A stretch of DNA of 32,125 nucleotides from an uncultured Corynebacterium sp. (GTDB taxonomy: Bacteria; Actinomycetota; Actinomycetes; Mycobacteriales; Mycobacteriaceae). Shown here piece by piece: positions 8,195-16,108 of this stretch. The position numbers and the translations under genes are program-made. Each line of letters starts with the position of its first letter. The first letter of the stretch is position 1. Where the stretch lies: the NCBI GenBank assembly GCA_946220775.1, contig CAMIFC010000022.1, positions 1-32,125 of the forward strand, given 5' to 3'. The notes beneath the pieces were generated by a model. The model ran no database searches. It saw nothing but the letters and a program-made list of their open reading frames with translations, and was not told the origin of the DNA.

Positions 8195-10429
8195 TTAGGC
8201 GATGCCGTGCTTAGCCTTGAACTCCAGACGACGTGCGTGCAGGATCGGCTCGGTGTAGCCGGATGGCTGCTCCAGACCCTTCAGGACCAGGTCCTTTGCC
8301 GCCTGGAAGGCGACGGACTCGTCGAAGTTTGGAGCCATGTTACGGTATGCCGCGTCACCAGCGTTCTGCTGGTCAACCTTGGCCGCCATGCGCTGCAGGG
8401 AGTCGATGACCTGCTCCTCGGTGACAACACCGTGCTTCAGCCAGTTAGCCAGGTGCTGGGAGTTAATGCGGCAGGTCGCGCGATCCTCCATCAGGTCGAT
8501 GTCGTGGATGTCCGGAATCTTGGAGCAGCCAACGCCCTGCTCCACCCAGCGAACGACGTAGCCCAGGATGGACTGGGAGTTGTTGTCCACTTCCTCGGCA
8601 ATTTCTTCGTCCGACCAGTTAGCAGCGCCCTCACCAGCAGCTGCAGCAGCGACTGGGACGGTCAGCAGGTCGCCCAGGGTCTCGCGACGCCCCTCGGTGA
8701 TCAGCTTCTGCTGAACCTCGAAGACGTCCACCTCGTGGTAGTGGGTGGCGTGCAGGGTCGCACCGGTTGGGGAAGGAACCCACGCGGTGGATGCGCCTTC
8801 CTTCGGCTGGCCGATCTTTTCCTTGAGCATGTCTGCCATGAGCTCGGTCTTGGCCCACATGCCCTTACCGATCTGGGACTTGCCCGGCAGGCCGTGTGCC
8901 AGACCTGCGTCCACATTGTTGTCCTCGTAGGCCAGCTTCCATGGCGAGGTCTGCAGGTCAGCCTTGCGGACCATTGGGCCTGCCAGCATGGAGGTGTGGA
9001 TCTCATCGCCGGTGCGGTCCAGGAAGCCGGTGTTAATGAAGGCGACGCGGTCCTTGGTTTCTGCGATGCAGGCATCCAGGTTGATGGAGGTACGACGCTC
9101 CTCATCCATGACGCCAACCTTGAGGGTGAACTGTGGCAGATCCAGCAGTTCCTCGATGGCGGTAAACAGTTCGTCGGTGAACTTGACCTCTTCTGGGCCG
9201 TGCTGCTTTGGCTTCACGATGTAGATCGAGCCGGTGCGGGAGTTGCGGTGAGGGTTGTTCTCATCCATGCCTGGGATCGCGGTGGCTGCGGTGAGCACGC
9301 CATCCATGATGCCCTCGAAGATCTCCTCGTCCTGCGCGTCCAGGATCGCTGGGTTCTGCATGAGGTGGCCGACGTTACGCACGAACAGCAAGGAGCGGCC
9401 CTGCAGGCGCAGCTCTTCGCCGTCCTTGCTGGTGTAGAAGCGGTCGTCGTTGAGCTTACGGGTGAAGGTCTTGTCACCCTTGGTGACTTCCTCGGTCAGC
9501 TCGCCGGAGTTCAGGCCGAGCCAGTTGCGGTAGCCCAAGGTCTTGTCGGTTGCGTCAACAGCAGCGACGGAGTCCTCGAAGTCCATGATCGAGGACACAG
9601 CGGACTCCATGAGGATGTCCTTCACGCCCGCCTTGTCGGTCTTGCCGATTGGGGACTCCGGATCGATCTGAATCTCGAAGTACAGGCCGTTGTTACGGAC
9701 CAGGATTCCCTCTGGATTGTCTTGGTTGCCCTTGTATCCTGCGTAAACCTCCGGGGAACGAAGGTTGATCTTCTCGCCGTCAATTTCTCCGGTGATTTGT
9801 CCGGACGCCACCGCGTATGCCGTGACGTCCTTATGCGAACCGGTTTCCAATGGGATGACGCGATCCAAGAACTCGCGGCCCCACTCGATGACCTTGTCAC
9901 CACGAACCTTGTTGTAGCTGGTGCCCTTTTCGGCGCCACCTTCTTCAGAGATGGCGTCGGTGCCGTACAGAGCGTCGTACAGGGAACCCCAGCGGGCGTT
10001 CGCAGCATTCAGGGCGAAACGAGCATTCAGAATTGGCACGACCAGCTGTGAGCCGGCGGTCTCGGAGATCTCGGTGTCAATGTTGGCGGTGCGGATCTCG
10101 TAGTCGCCTGGATCCTCGACCAGGTAGCCGATCTCACGGAGGAACGCCTCGTACTCTTCTGGATCCTGAGCACCCTTGTGATCGGCGTACCACTGGTCCA
10201 TCTTGGCCTGGAACTCGTCACGCTTGGCCAGCAGTTCACGGTTACGAGGGGTGAACTCCTCGACAATCTTGCCGAAGCCCTCCCAGAACTTGGTCTGGTC
10301 GTCCTGCGATCCCTTGCCCACGCGTGGGAGGACCTCTTCATTCACGAAGTCATAAAGCACCTTGGCGACCTGCAGGCCACCGGCGGTGATGCGTTCTGTC
10401 TGCTGAGACTGCGTCTTGTCCGACGTCAT
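8195..10429 (-). CDS. aceB: Malate synthase G
   Basis: A 744-residue enzyme that condenses glyoxylate with acetyl-CoA to malate in the glyoxylate shunt. Length and sequence match the G isoform, which corynebacteria use as AceB. The segments PGMDENNPHRNSRTGS, KVGVMDEERRTSINL and DIDLMEDRATCRINSQHL are conserved; Asp649 in the last one is the likely catalytic base and MDEERRT holds the catalytic Arg. The internal ATG at 10429 is chosen because gaaggagt lies just upstream; the longer reading frame adds ten residues with no ribosome site. It is transcribed divergently from aceA. About 70 bases follow before pgmB, with only a weak hairpin, so read-through is possible. Confidence 0.96.
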   Translation of the reverse strand: MTSDKTQSQQTERITAGGLQVAKVLYDFVNEEVLPRVGKGSQDDQTKFWEGFGKIVEEFTPRNRELLAKRDEFQAKMDQWYADHKGAQDPEEYEAFLREIGYLVEDPGDYEIRTANIDTEISETAGSQLVVPILNARFALNAANARWGSLYDALYGTDAISEEGGAEKGTSYNKVRGDKVIEWGREFLDRVIPLETGSHKDVTAYAVASGQITGEIDGEKINLRSPEVYAGYKGNQDNPEGILVRNNGLYFEIQIDPESPIGKTDKAGVKDILMESAVSSIMDFEDSVAAVDATDKTLGYRNWLGLNSGELTEEVTKGDKTFTRKLNDDRFYTSKDGEELRLQGRSLLFVRNVGHLMQNPAILDAQDEEIFEGIMDGVLTAATAIPGMDENNPHRNSRTGSIYIVKPKQHGPEEVKFTDELFTAIEELLDLPQFTLKVGVMDEERRTSINLDACIAETKDRVAFINTGFLDRTGDEIHTSMLAGPMVRKADLQTSPWKLAYEDNNVDAGLAHGLPGKSQIGKGMWAKTELMADMLKEKIGQPKEGASTAWVPSPTGATLHATHYHEVDVFEVQQKLITEGRRETLGDLLTVPVAAAAAGEGAANWSDEEIAEEVDNNSQSILGYVVRWVEQGVGCSKIPDIHDIDLMEDRATCRINSQHLANWLKHGVVTEEQVIDSLQRMAAKVDQQNAGDAAYRNMAPNFDESVAFQAAKDLVLKGLEQPSGYTEPILHARRLEFKAKHGIA

Positions 10430-10650
10430 ATCCGACTCCTTCGTTTCCTGGTATCCCAATCGATCTTTCCGAACCCAACAGTAGTGAGGAAGCTCACGAA
10501 AGGAATAAAAATGTCCCTTTACAGATAACCATCACCCCCGAAAGGGCTCAAAACCCCACATAAATTGTTCAACAATCTGCGATTAGCAAAACTAGTACTC
10601 GATCATCCACTTACAGCATTAGCCCTGCAAGAGAGGTAGATCACGTTCGC

Positions 10651-10668
10651 GGATTGGCGTCCGAAAAG
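10651..10668 (+). repeat. Dispersed TGGCGTCC-A motif, intergenic copy
   Basis: The core TGGCGTCC is at 10655-10662, preceded by ggat and followed by gaaaag. This copy lies outside any gene, in the aceB-aceA spacer, so no coding constraint explains it. It matches the shared form (GG, T or G, core, A-rich tail) seen across the window. Confidence 0.75.
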
Positions 10669-10678
10669 GAAACGGATC

Positions 10679-10690
10679 TTTACAAACTTC
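10679..10690 (-). promoter_or_regulatory. RamB-like binding site
   Basis: On the minus strand this reads gaagtttgtaaa, 10 of 12 matches to the C. glutamicum RamB consensus AAAGTTTGCAAA as I recall it. RamB represses aceA and aceB when acetate is absent in that species. The ramB gene is not in the window, so its presence here is assumed. Confidence 0.4.
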
Positions 10691-10705
10691 GCAAAACCAC
10701 CCTGC

Positions 10706-10712
10706 ACCCCCA
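10706..10712 (+). promoter_or_regulatory. RamA-like binding site
   Basis: accccca fits the AC4-5(A/G/T) form of RamA sites known from C. glutamicum. Two more fits lie at 10534-10540 (acccccg) and 10553-10558 (acccca). The motif is short, so single matches mean little. Three within 180 bases of an aceA-aceB spacer are suggestive. Confidence 0.35.
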
Positions 10713-10761
10713 CGCAAAAACGGACGCGAATGGACATTGACGTGCAGATTTACGGTGCTAA

Positions 10762-10777
10762 GGTGACATATGACACT
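10762..10777. promoter_or_regulatory. GlxR (CRP-type) operator candidate
   Basis: ggtgacatatgacact matches 9 of the 12 fixed positions of TGTGA-N6-TCACA with the central TA, and is itself nearly palindromic. GlxR is the cAMP-responsive regulator first described as controlling glyoxylate-shunt genes in C. glutamicum. The site overlaps or follows the proposed -10 element of aceA, which would fit repression. Confidence 0.4.
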
Positions 10778-10910
10778 GACGGGGTGGAAGTTAACCACTT
10801 ATTCAAGTGTGATTCATCGCACCGTCACAGTCGTGCAGAGACACACCCGCCATCCCCCCGATGGGTCGACCATCACCGATGGCTTCAACAACGCAAGGAA
10901 AGGGCACCAC

Positions 10911-12203
10911 ATGTCGAACGTTGGAACTCCACGTACCGCTGCGGAAATCCAGAAGGATTGGGACGAGAACCCACGCTGGGCAAAGATCACCCGCGACTAC
11001 ACCGCTGAGCAGGTCGCTGAGCTGCAGGGCAACGTCCTCCAGGAGCACACCCTCGCACGCCGCGGCGCCGAAATCCTCTGGGAAGAGATCAACAAGCCAG
11101 GCGACGGCTACATCAACGCACTGGGCGCACTGACCGGTAACCAGGCTGTCCAGCAGGTCCGCGCAGGCCTGAAGGCTGTCTACCTCTCCGGCTGGCAGGT
11201 CGCAGGTGACGCCAACCTCTCCGGCCACACCTACCCAGACCAGTCCCTGTACCCAGCAAACTCCGTTCCAAACGTTGTCCAGCGCATCAACAACGCTCTG
11301 CTGCGTGCAGACGAGATCGCTCGCGTCGAGAACGACACCTCCGTCGACAACTGGCTCGTCCCAATCGTCGCTGACGGCGAGGCCGGCTTCGGTGGCGCAC
11401 TGAACGTCTACGAACTGCAGAAGGCCATGATCAACGCTGGTGTCGCTGGCTCCCACTGGGAGGATCAGCTGGCATCGGAGAAGAAGTGTGGCCACCTCGG
11501 CGGCAAGGTTCTGATCCCAACCCAGCAGCACATCCGCACCCTGAACGCTGCACGCCTGGCAGCTGACGTTGCCAACACCCCAACCCTCGTTGTTGCACGT
11601 ACCGACGCTGAGGCCGCAACCCTGCTGACCTCCGACGTTGACGACCGTGACAAGCCATTCCTGACCGGTGGCCGCACCGCAGAGGGCTTCTACAACGTCC
11701 AGAACGGCATCGAGCCATGCATCGCCCGTGCGAAGGCATACGCTCCATACGCTGACCTGATCTGGATGGAGACCGGTACCCCAGACCTCGAGCTCGCTAA
11801 GAAGTTCGCCGAGGCAGTCCGCGAAGAGCACCCAGACCAGCTGCTGGCCTACAACTGCTCCCCATCCTTCAACTGGTCCGCACACCTCGAGGACGAAGAG
11901 ATCGCCAAGTTCCAGAACGAGCTGGGCGCAATGGGCTTCAAGTTCCAGTTCATTACCCTGGCTGGCTTCCACGCCCTGAACTACTCCATGTTCGACCTGG
12001 CTCACGGCTACGCCCGCAACCAGATGAGCGCATTCGTCGAGCTGCAGAACCGCGAGTTCAAGGCTGCAGAAGAGCGCGGCTTCACCGCTGTGAAGCACCA
12101 GCGCGAGGTCGGTGCAGGCTACTTCGACCAGATCGCAACGACGGTCGACCCGAACTCCTCCACCACCGCTCTGAAGGGCTCCACCGAGGAGGGCCAGTTC
12201 TAA
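10911..12203 (+). CDS. aceA: Isocitrate lyase
   Basis: A 430-residue enzyme that splits isocitrate into succinate and glyoxylate, the first step of the glyoxylate shunt. The KKCGHLGGK signature contains the catalytic Cys193; GEAGFGGALNVYEL, ARTDAEAA and NCSPSFNW are further family motifs. The ATG at 10911 has AAGGAAAGG upstream; the longer reading frame adds 47 residues with no family likeness. Codon use is strongly biased to C-ending codons (aac, ctg, tcc), typical of highly expressed genes. It has its own terminator and is divergent from aceB. Confidence 0.97.
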   Translation: MSNVGTPRTAAEIQKDWDENPRWAKITRDYTAEQVAELQGNVLQEHTLARRGAEILWEEINKPGDGYINALGALTGNQAVQQVRAGLKAVYLSGWQVAGDANLSGHTYPDQSLYPANSVPNVVQRINNALLRADEIARVENDTSVDNWLVPIVADGEAGFGGALNVYELQKAMINAGVAGSHWEDQLASEKKCGHLGGKVLIPTQQHIRTLNAARLAADVANTPTLVVARTDAEAATLLTSDVDDRDKPFLTGGRTAEGFYNVQNGIEPCIARAKAYAPYADLIWMETGTPDLELAKKFAEAVREEHPDQLLAYNCSPSFNWSAHLEDEEIAKFQNELGAMGFKFQFITLAGFHALNYSMFDLAHGYARNQMSAFVELQNREFKAAEERGFTAVKHQREVGAGYFDQIATTVDPNSSTTALKGSTEEGQF

Positions 12204-12321
12204 TTCCCCCGCACCAACGGCAACGTTGGCTGGTTGGAGTTCAAGAACGGCGCGGCTGATAGGTACCGCCGGGGTCGTCACTGGTTGATGGCCTCGGGGT
12301 TCGCTTGAGGCGCTGGGAATT

Positions 12322-12360
12322 GCCCGGGCTAGCTTTCGCTGGCCCGGGCTTTCCCCTTTT
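12322..12360 (+). terminator. Intrinsic terminator of aceA
   Basis: gcccgggctagc (12322-12333) pairs with gctggcccgggc (12338-12349) with one G-U pair and a tttc loop. ttttcccctttt follows. It is a strong GC stem with a T-rich tail about 120 bases after the aceA stop. Confidence 0.8.
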
Positions 12361-12535
12361 CAGCCGCTTTTCGCCTTTATTGGTGCCGGGCACCCCGTTT
12401 CACCCCTCTCCCGAACCGACGCGCCTGGGGCTGAACCAACGCGCCCGGGGCTGCCGGAAGCGTCGGTGACCGCCAGGGGTGTCAGTGGCCGTCGGTGACC
12501 GCCGGAAGTGCCGGTGGCCGCCAAAACCACCCGAT
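12361..12535. repeat. GC-rich short-repeat spacer left of the island
   Basis: No gene is seen here. Short units recur: accgacgcgcctggggctg then accaacgcgcccggggctg (about 12416-12454), and gtcggtgaccgcc twice (from about 12464 and 12491). This is part of the roughly 540-base gap between aceA and the nuclease-like gene. It looks like decayed or slippage-prone repeat DNA. Confidence 0.5.
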
Positions 12536-12615
12536 TGCATTAAGGACGACGTCGCAAGGCCGATTAGGGGCTAAAAACGGTCTAATCGGCCTTGCGACGT
12601 CGGCATCTATGCATT
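12536..12615. repeat. Long palindromic element, copy 1
   Basis: The arms gacgtcgcaaggccgattag (12548-12567) and ctaatcggccttgcgacgtc (12582-12601) are perfect 20-base reverse complements around the 14-base loop gggctaaaaacggt. Outside them the flanks tgcattaaggac and ggcatctatgca extend a weaker symmetry. A second copy at 13928-14005 has the same arms and flanks but the loop in reverse complement. It could act as a terminator, a REP/MITE-like element or an invertible site. Confidence 0.85.
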
Positions 12616-12654
12616 TACCCCTGCCGGGAAGGCCCCAGCGGAGGGAAAGTGGAC

Positions 12655-12673
12655 GGGGTGGCGTCCTGAAAAA
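12655..12673 (+). repeat. Dispersed TGGCGTCC-A motif, upstream of nuclease-like gene
   Basis: The core at 12659-12666 sits in acggggtggcgtcctgaaaa. The same lead acggggtggcgtcc followed by gaaaaa recurs at 28433-28452, a shared string longer than the core. This copy is intergenic, about 80 bases before the proposed start of the nuclease-like gene. Confidence 0.75.
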
Positions 12674-12746
12674 TTGCGGGGAACCGGGAACCGTGACATG
12701 CTTCACTCATGGGGAAAACAACGAGGGGATTCCCGAACTGCGCGCC

Positions 12747-13793
12747 ATGCTGCGTGCGGCGAACGGGGTCGACACGGGGATGCACAGGCTGACTGAGGCG
12801 CATGTCGTTGCGCGCGACGCATACCAGGAACTTGATCGCTACGAACGCGAGAAACTGCTGATCATCGCGCAGGCTCGAACGGCCCGATCGGCGACGCTCA
12901 CCACGCGGTCGGCGGCGCTACTGTGGGGCATGCCGATCATGCGTGACCTGCGGGAACGCGATGGAGTCAGCACGGTTGAGCTCACCCGGCCGAGTGGCAC
13001 GAAGACATCCGGGCGGGACATCACTGCCGCCGGAGTCAGCCATTCACGCACCACAATTCCGGCGGAACACATCACGACTCTGGACGGGATCTCACTGACC
13101 AGGCCAGGGCGCACCGCAGCCGACCTCGCGCGGAAACGGTCGATTCTTGAGGGCGTGATGGCGATGGATTGGCTGCTGCGCAACGCCCGCGGCCCCGAGT
13201 TGTCGCTGCTGCAGGAATGCTTGAGCCTCCGGAGAATTCGTGGGATTCGCCAGGCGCGACACTGTTTCGAGTTGTGCGATGCGCGGGCGGAAAGCCCGTT
13301 AGAATCTGCGGCTCGAGTCGTTTTGGTCACTGGTGGTTTTCCGTGGGTGCGTTCGCTAGAGCCGCAGGCGCACGTGAGCCTCGGGTCGATGAACGCGATG
13401 GCCGATTTCCTGATCAACGAGCGCATCATCCTCGAAGTCGACGGCGCCTCAAAGTATTTCGGCAGTTACGGCCGCTCCACCGACCAGGAGCTCTTCTACG
13501 AGCGTAAACGCGAAAAGCACCTACAAAACGCGGGCTACCTGGTGGTTCGCGTCACCGCGAAGCAAATCTTCGCCGACTGCAAGCCACTGCTCGGCCACCC
13601 CGCCCTCCGCAATTCGCGCCCGGTCCTGCCACCTGCGCGCATGCGGCGCTCCGGTCCCGTTTATTTTTCGGACGCCAACCCGCCCAACCCCAGTGAATCC
13701 CACCAGTTCTCAAGCAATGGCATGGTCGCGATTCTTCGTGAAGCGGATCGGCGGCTAGCCCGGATGGGTTCGACTGTTCTTGGTCGGGGTTGA
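12747..13793 (+). CDS. AbiEi/DUF559-type nuclease-like protein
   Basis: A 348-residue protein with the two-part layout common in actinobacterial DUF559 proteins. An N-terminal half is AbiEi-like (SAALLWGMPI, then AEHITTLDGISLTRPGRTAADLAR). A C-terminal Vsr-like PD-(D/E)XK domain follows: MADFLI with Asp220, ILEVDG with Glu230 and Asp232, then YERKREKHLQNAGYLVVRVT. The last 60 residues are a Pro/Arg-rich tail that includes a copy of the dispersed motif. The start is uncertain; ATG 12747 is used, with gagggg 19-24 bases upstream, rather far. The frame stays open further left, but into the palindrome, so those codons are unlikely. Such proteins are annotated as type IV toxin-antitoxin or endonuclease-like; function is unproven. 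It lies between two palindromic elements. Confidence 0.72.
   Translation: MLRAANGVDTGMHRLTEAHVVARDAYQELDRYEREKLLIIAQARTARSATLTTRSAALLWGMPIMRDLRERDGVSTVELTRPSGTKTSGRDITAAGVSHSRTTIPAEHITTLDGISLTRPGRTAADLARKRSILEGVMAMDWLLRNARGPELSLLQECLSLRRIRGIRQARHCFELCDARAESPLESAARVVLVTGGFPWVRSLEPQAHVSLGSMNAMADFLINERIILEVDGASKYFGSYGRSTDQELFYERKREKHLQNAGYLVVRVTAKQIFADCKPLLGHPALRNSRPVLPPARMRRSGPVYFSDANPPNPSESHQFSSNGMVAILREADRRLARMGSTVLGRG
13661..13680 (-). repeat. Dispersed motif in the 3' tail of the nuclease-like gene
   Basis: GGACGCCA is at 13670-13677, preceded by ttatttttc and followed by acccg. In motif orientation this is cgggttggcgtccgaaaaat, one of the fullest matches. It is read as FSDANP in a tail that looks non-conserved. 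Confidence 0.75.
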
Positions 13794-13927
13794 TGCGGGG
13801 CTGGTTAATGCGGGGCTGGTTGTCCACGGGCGATGTCAACCGCGCTGAATCATCGCTGCTAACCGCGCTGATGCATCCTTCGACGACGCCGTCAACCGCG
13901 CTGGCTCACTGCCGTCAACCGCGCCGA
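13793..13927. repeat. Tandem 15-bp and dispersed short repeats right of the island gene
   Basis: atgcggggctggtta (13793-13807) is repeated at 13808-13822 with one change. Then tcaaccgcgctg-type units recur about four times (near 13836, 13859, 13893 and 13913) between ctg or gccg spacers. A partial copy of the palindrome's left flank (gatgcat ... gacgacg) is seen near 13871-13889. There is no gene. Confidence 0.6.
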
Positions 13928-14005
13928 TGCATTAAGGACGACGTCGCAAGGCCGATTAGACCGTTTTTAGCCCCTAATCGGCCTTGCGACGTCGGCATCT
14001 ATGCA
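13928..14005. repeat. Long palindromic element, copy 2, loop inverted
   Basis: It has the same 20-base arms (13940-13959 and 13974-13993) and the same outer flanks, in the same orientation, as copy 1. The 14-base loop is accgtttttagccc, the exact reverse complement of loop 1. The outer flanks are asymmetric, so this is not simply the whole element turned round. The region on to 14117 holds only a 13-base direct repeat (ccagcaccaacca at 14065-14077 and 14090-14102) and GC-rich filler. Confidence 0.85.
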
Positions 14006-14117
14006 AATGCGGGCCCGCAGGCTGGCTGGGCGCCCGCCACCGGCTCGGCACCGGGCAGCGCTAACCAGCACCAACCATCGCGCCCGCCACCAGCACCAAC
14101 CAGCGCGGGCCAGCATC

Positions 14118-15845
14118 CTAGTCACACGACACGATTGGCTGCGGGTCGTAAACCGTCGTCTGGGTTTCTCGCTTGAGCTCTCGGCCCCGCAGGTCCTTGA
14201 TCACCCGGGTGTCCGAAATCGTGAAGCCAGGCGCGCCACTCGATGGGAAGCACTTGGAGCCCTTACCGTCTTCCCGCTGTGGCTGGGTCGGGTTCGTGCG
14301 GCTGCCCGCGATCGATTCGACGTCCACTCGCTTCACACCATGCAGGTTCACGGTCACGCTATTGGAGCCCGCCCGCGCCTCGATCAGCACCGGAGTGTCG
14401 AACGGGTTGCGGAACTGCAGGTCAATGGCACCTTCGTACACGGTGGCTTCGCGTCCTGCTGGGTAGCGGCTGATGTAGTAGGAGTGCGGGGTGTGCGACA
14501 CGTCGTCCATCCCGGCGAAGTAGGACGCGTTGTACAGGGTCGTCGCGAACTGCGAGATACCGCCACCAACTGCTTCACCAGCTTGGCCGTCGATGATGAT
14601 GCCGGACTTCACGAAGCCCTCAGCCTCACCGCGCGGTCCTGTATGCCCGTTAAGACTGAAAGTTTCACCGGGCAGCACGATCGCGCCGTCCACCATCTCG
14701 GCCACGCGGCGAATGTTCACGCCGGAATCAGCGCTGAAGCCGTCCGTGGTGTAGGAGCCAATGACGTCGTCGAAGCTGGCCTTCTGGGCTTCCTTCGTGG
14801 TGTAGGTCGCCTTTTGGTCTTCGTAGATGACTTTGTGTTCGCGGTGTTTGGTGTCGAGCAGTTTCTTGCCCAGGTCACCGATCGTTTCTTCCCATTTAAT
14901 CTGGACGCCATCCTGATGCGGAATCACCCGAATATCCCGGCCGTGGATGTCGAAACCAGCGTTGCGGAACTCTACTTCCGTTTCACCCAGCCGCTGGTTG
15001 AGGATGTTCCGAGCTGCTTCCACGTTGAAGACCGGCTCAAACGTGCCGTGTCCTCGCTTGCTGGGTTTCTCGTTGAAGCTGATGATCTCGCCCATGTTTT
15101 CGGGCTGGAGGACTCCGTCGGCGTGCTTGCGACCATGGAACACGATCGGGGAGCTCGTCGCTGGTTTGATCACCTCGTCGAGCATTTCTAGGGCGGCGTC
15201 CTTGAGGATGTTGGCTTCGTTGACCTGCGCGTCCACATTGACGGTGCGGCTGGTGTTCAGCCAGTTTTCTCTCACTTGGGAGTCGAGTTCTTCGCGGTCA
15301 ACCGTTTGGCCGGCCTTGTCGTCCACAATGTGTGCCTTGCCGAACGGGTTGATGGATACCTTAGCGTTGCTTGGCTGGCGGGTGAGGTCGTCGGTGACGC
15401 GCTGCAGCGTCTCCGACAGCGGCTCCTCGCGGAACTGGGAGATGATCCCCACTTCGCGGGTTTCGAAGAAGCTGCGGATGCGGGTGATGGGGTTGAGCGG
15501 TTGTTGCCCTGCCTGGTCCACGGTCGCAGCCCAGTCCACCTGCATGCCGGATGTGGCGGGCTGGATGATGCTGGACATGTTGCCGGCATTGACTGTGACG
15601 GGCTGGCGTACCGCATCGCCCAGGTTGTTGATGAGCCGCTGTTCAGCCTGGCTTTCTGGCAGCCCGCCGATGTCCACCCCACCAACGGTCACGCCGCGCG
15701 GAACCTTGCCTTCCCCCATGGCGTAGTCCACGCCGTACAGCACTCCGCCGAGGCCGATGAGGGCAATGAATACCCAGATCCAACCAGGAATGAGTCGCCG
15801 CCTGTGGCGGGGCTTGACCTTTTTTGCTGTGGCAGCTGCCGCCAT
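14118..15845 (-). CDS. VanW family membrane-anchored protein (YoaR-like)
   Basis: A 575-residue protein: a basic cytoplasmic start, one transmembrane helix (about residues 18-40), a long extracytoplasmic region with two repeated alpha/beta domains of the YoaR/PF12229 putative peptidoglycan-binding type, then a C-terminal VanW domain. The VanW part has SADSGVNIRRVAEM, PGETFSLNGHTGPR, GGGISQFATTLYNASYFAG and HSYYISRYPAGREATV, the last two being the most typical blocks. ATG 15845 is chosen because GAGAGG precedes it at good distance. The ATG at 15884 would add 13 residues but has no ribosome site. VanW domains are linked to cell-wall maintenance, with no agreed biochemical role. About 250 bases separate it from lpqI upstream, enough for its own promoter. 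Confidence 0.85.
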   Translation of the reverse strand: MAAAATAKKVKPRHRRRLIPGWIWVFIALIGLGGVLYGVDYAMGEGKVPRGVTVGGVDIGGLPESQAEQRLINNLGDAVRQPVTVNAGNMSSIIQPATSGMQVDWAATVDQAGQQPLNPITRIRSFFETREVGIISQFREEPLSETLQRVTDDLTRQPSNAKVSINPFGKAHIVDDKAGQTVDREELDSQVRENWLNTSRTVNVDAQVNEANILKDAALEMLDEVIKPATSSPIVFHGRKHADGVLQPENMGEIISFNEKPSKRGHGTFEPVFNVEAARNILNQRLGETEVEFRNAGFDIHGRDIRVIPHQDGVQIKWEETIGDLGKKLLDTKHREHKVIYEDQKATYTTKEAQKASFDDVIGSYTTDGFSADSGVNIRRVAEMVDGAIVLPGETFSLNGHTGPRGEAEGFVKSGIIIDGQAGEAVGGGISQFATTLYNASYFAGMDDVSHTPHSYYISRYPAGREATVYEGAIDLQFRNPFDTPVLIEARAGSNSVTVNLHGVKRVDVESIAGSRTNPTQPQREDGKGSKCFPSSGAPGFTISDTRVIKDLRGRELKRETQTTVYDPQPIVSCD

Positions 15846-16090
15846 CCGGGCGTCCTCTCTGTTGGCCAGTTTGGTTGTGGGCATTGGCCAGCGTGGCTGT
15901 CTGTGGTTTTTTCTCTTGTTCTCGAGCTGGGCGGTTGCCCTGTCGAGTCTGTCGTTAGATATTTACCGCAAATGCTTGCTGTTCACTATTCAGCGCGCTG
16001 TCGAACCAACCCCCTGGTGTGGCGAGCCGTCGTGGGCGCGTTTGCCGTCATTTTAGCGCCTTTAACCCAATCTTGGAATTTCCTGGGAAT

Positions 16091-16108
16091 TTTCTAGGAC
16101 GCCAACCT
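16091..16108 (-). repeat. Dispersed motif overlapping the lpqI stop region
   Basis: GGACGCCA is at 16097-16104, directly next to the lpqI stop codon (complement of cta, 16094-16096). In motif orientation it reads aggttggcgtcctagaaaat, so the A-rich tail runs past the stop. The final residues Leu-Ala-Ser are thus encoded by the motif. Confidence 0.75.

Larger units (their letters stand above)
10430..10910. promoter_or_regulatory. Divergent aceB-aceA control region
   Basis: A 481-base non-coding stretch between the two glyoxylate-shunt genes. Its left half is AT-rich compared with the surroundings. It holds candidate RamA (10534-10540, 10553-10558, 10706-10712), RamB (10679-10690) and GlxR (10762-10777) sites and an intergenic copy of the dispersed octamer (10655-10662). 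A possible aceA promoter is TTGACG (10737-10742) with TAAGGT (10759-10764), spacing 16. That would give a leader of about 140 bases. In C. glutamicum this intergenic region is known to be bound by RamA, RamB and GlxR; the positions here are from my reading alone. Confidence 0.6.

Noticed and set aside
7901..10051. Plus-strand open frame of 716 codons opposite aceB and pgmB
   Set aside because: Antisense to malate synthase with its clear motifs; the translation is a codon-bias shadow with no recognisable fold.
10803..12281. Minus-strand open frame of 492 codons opposite aceA
   Set aside because: Antisense to isocitrate lyase, no ribosome site, composition typical of a shadow frame.
12536..14005. 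Palindrome pair as a CRISPR array
   Set aside because: There are only two copies, 1.4 kb apart with a gene between, no regular spacers and no cas gene.
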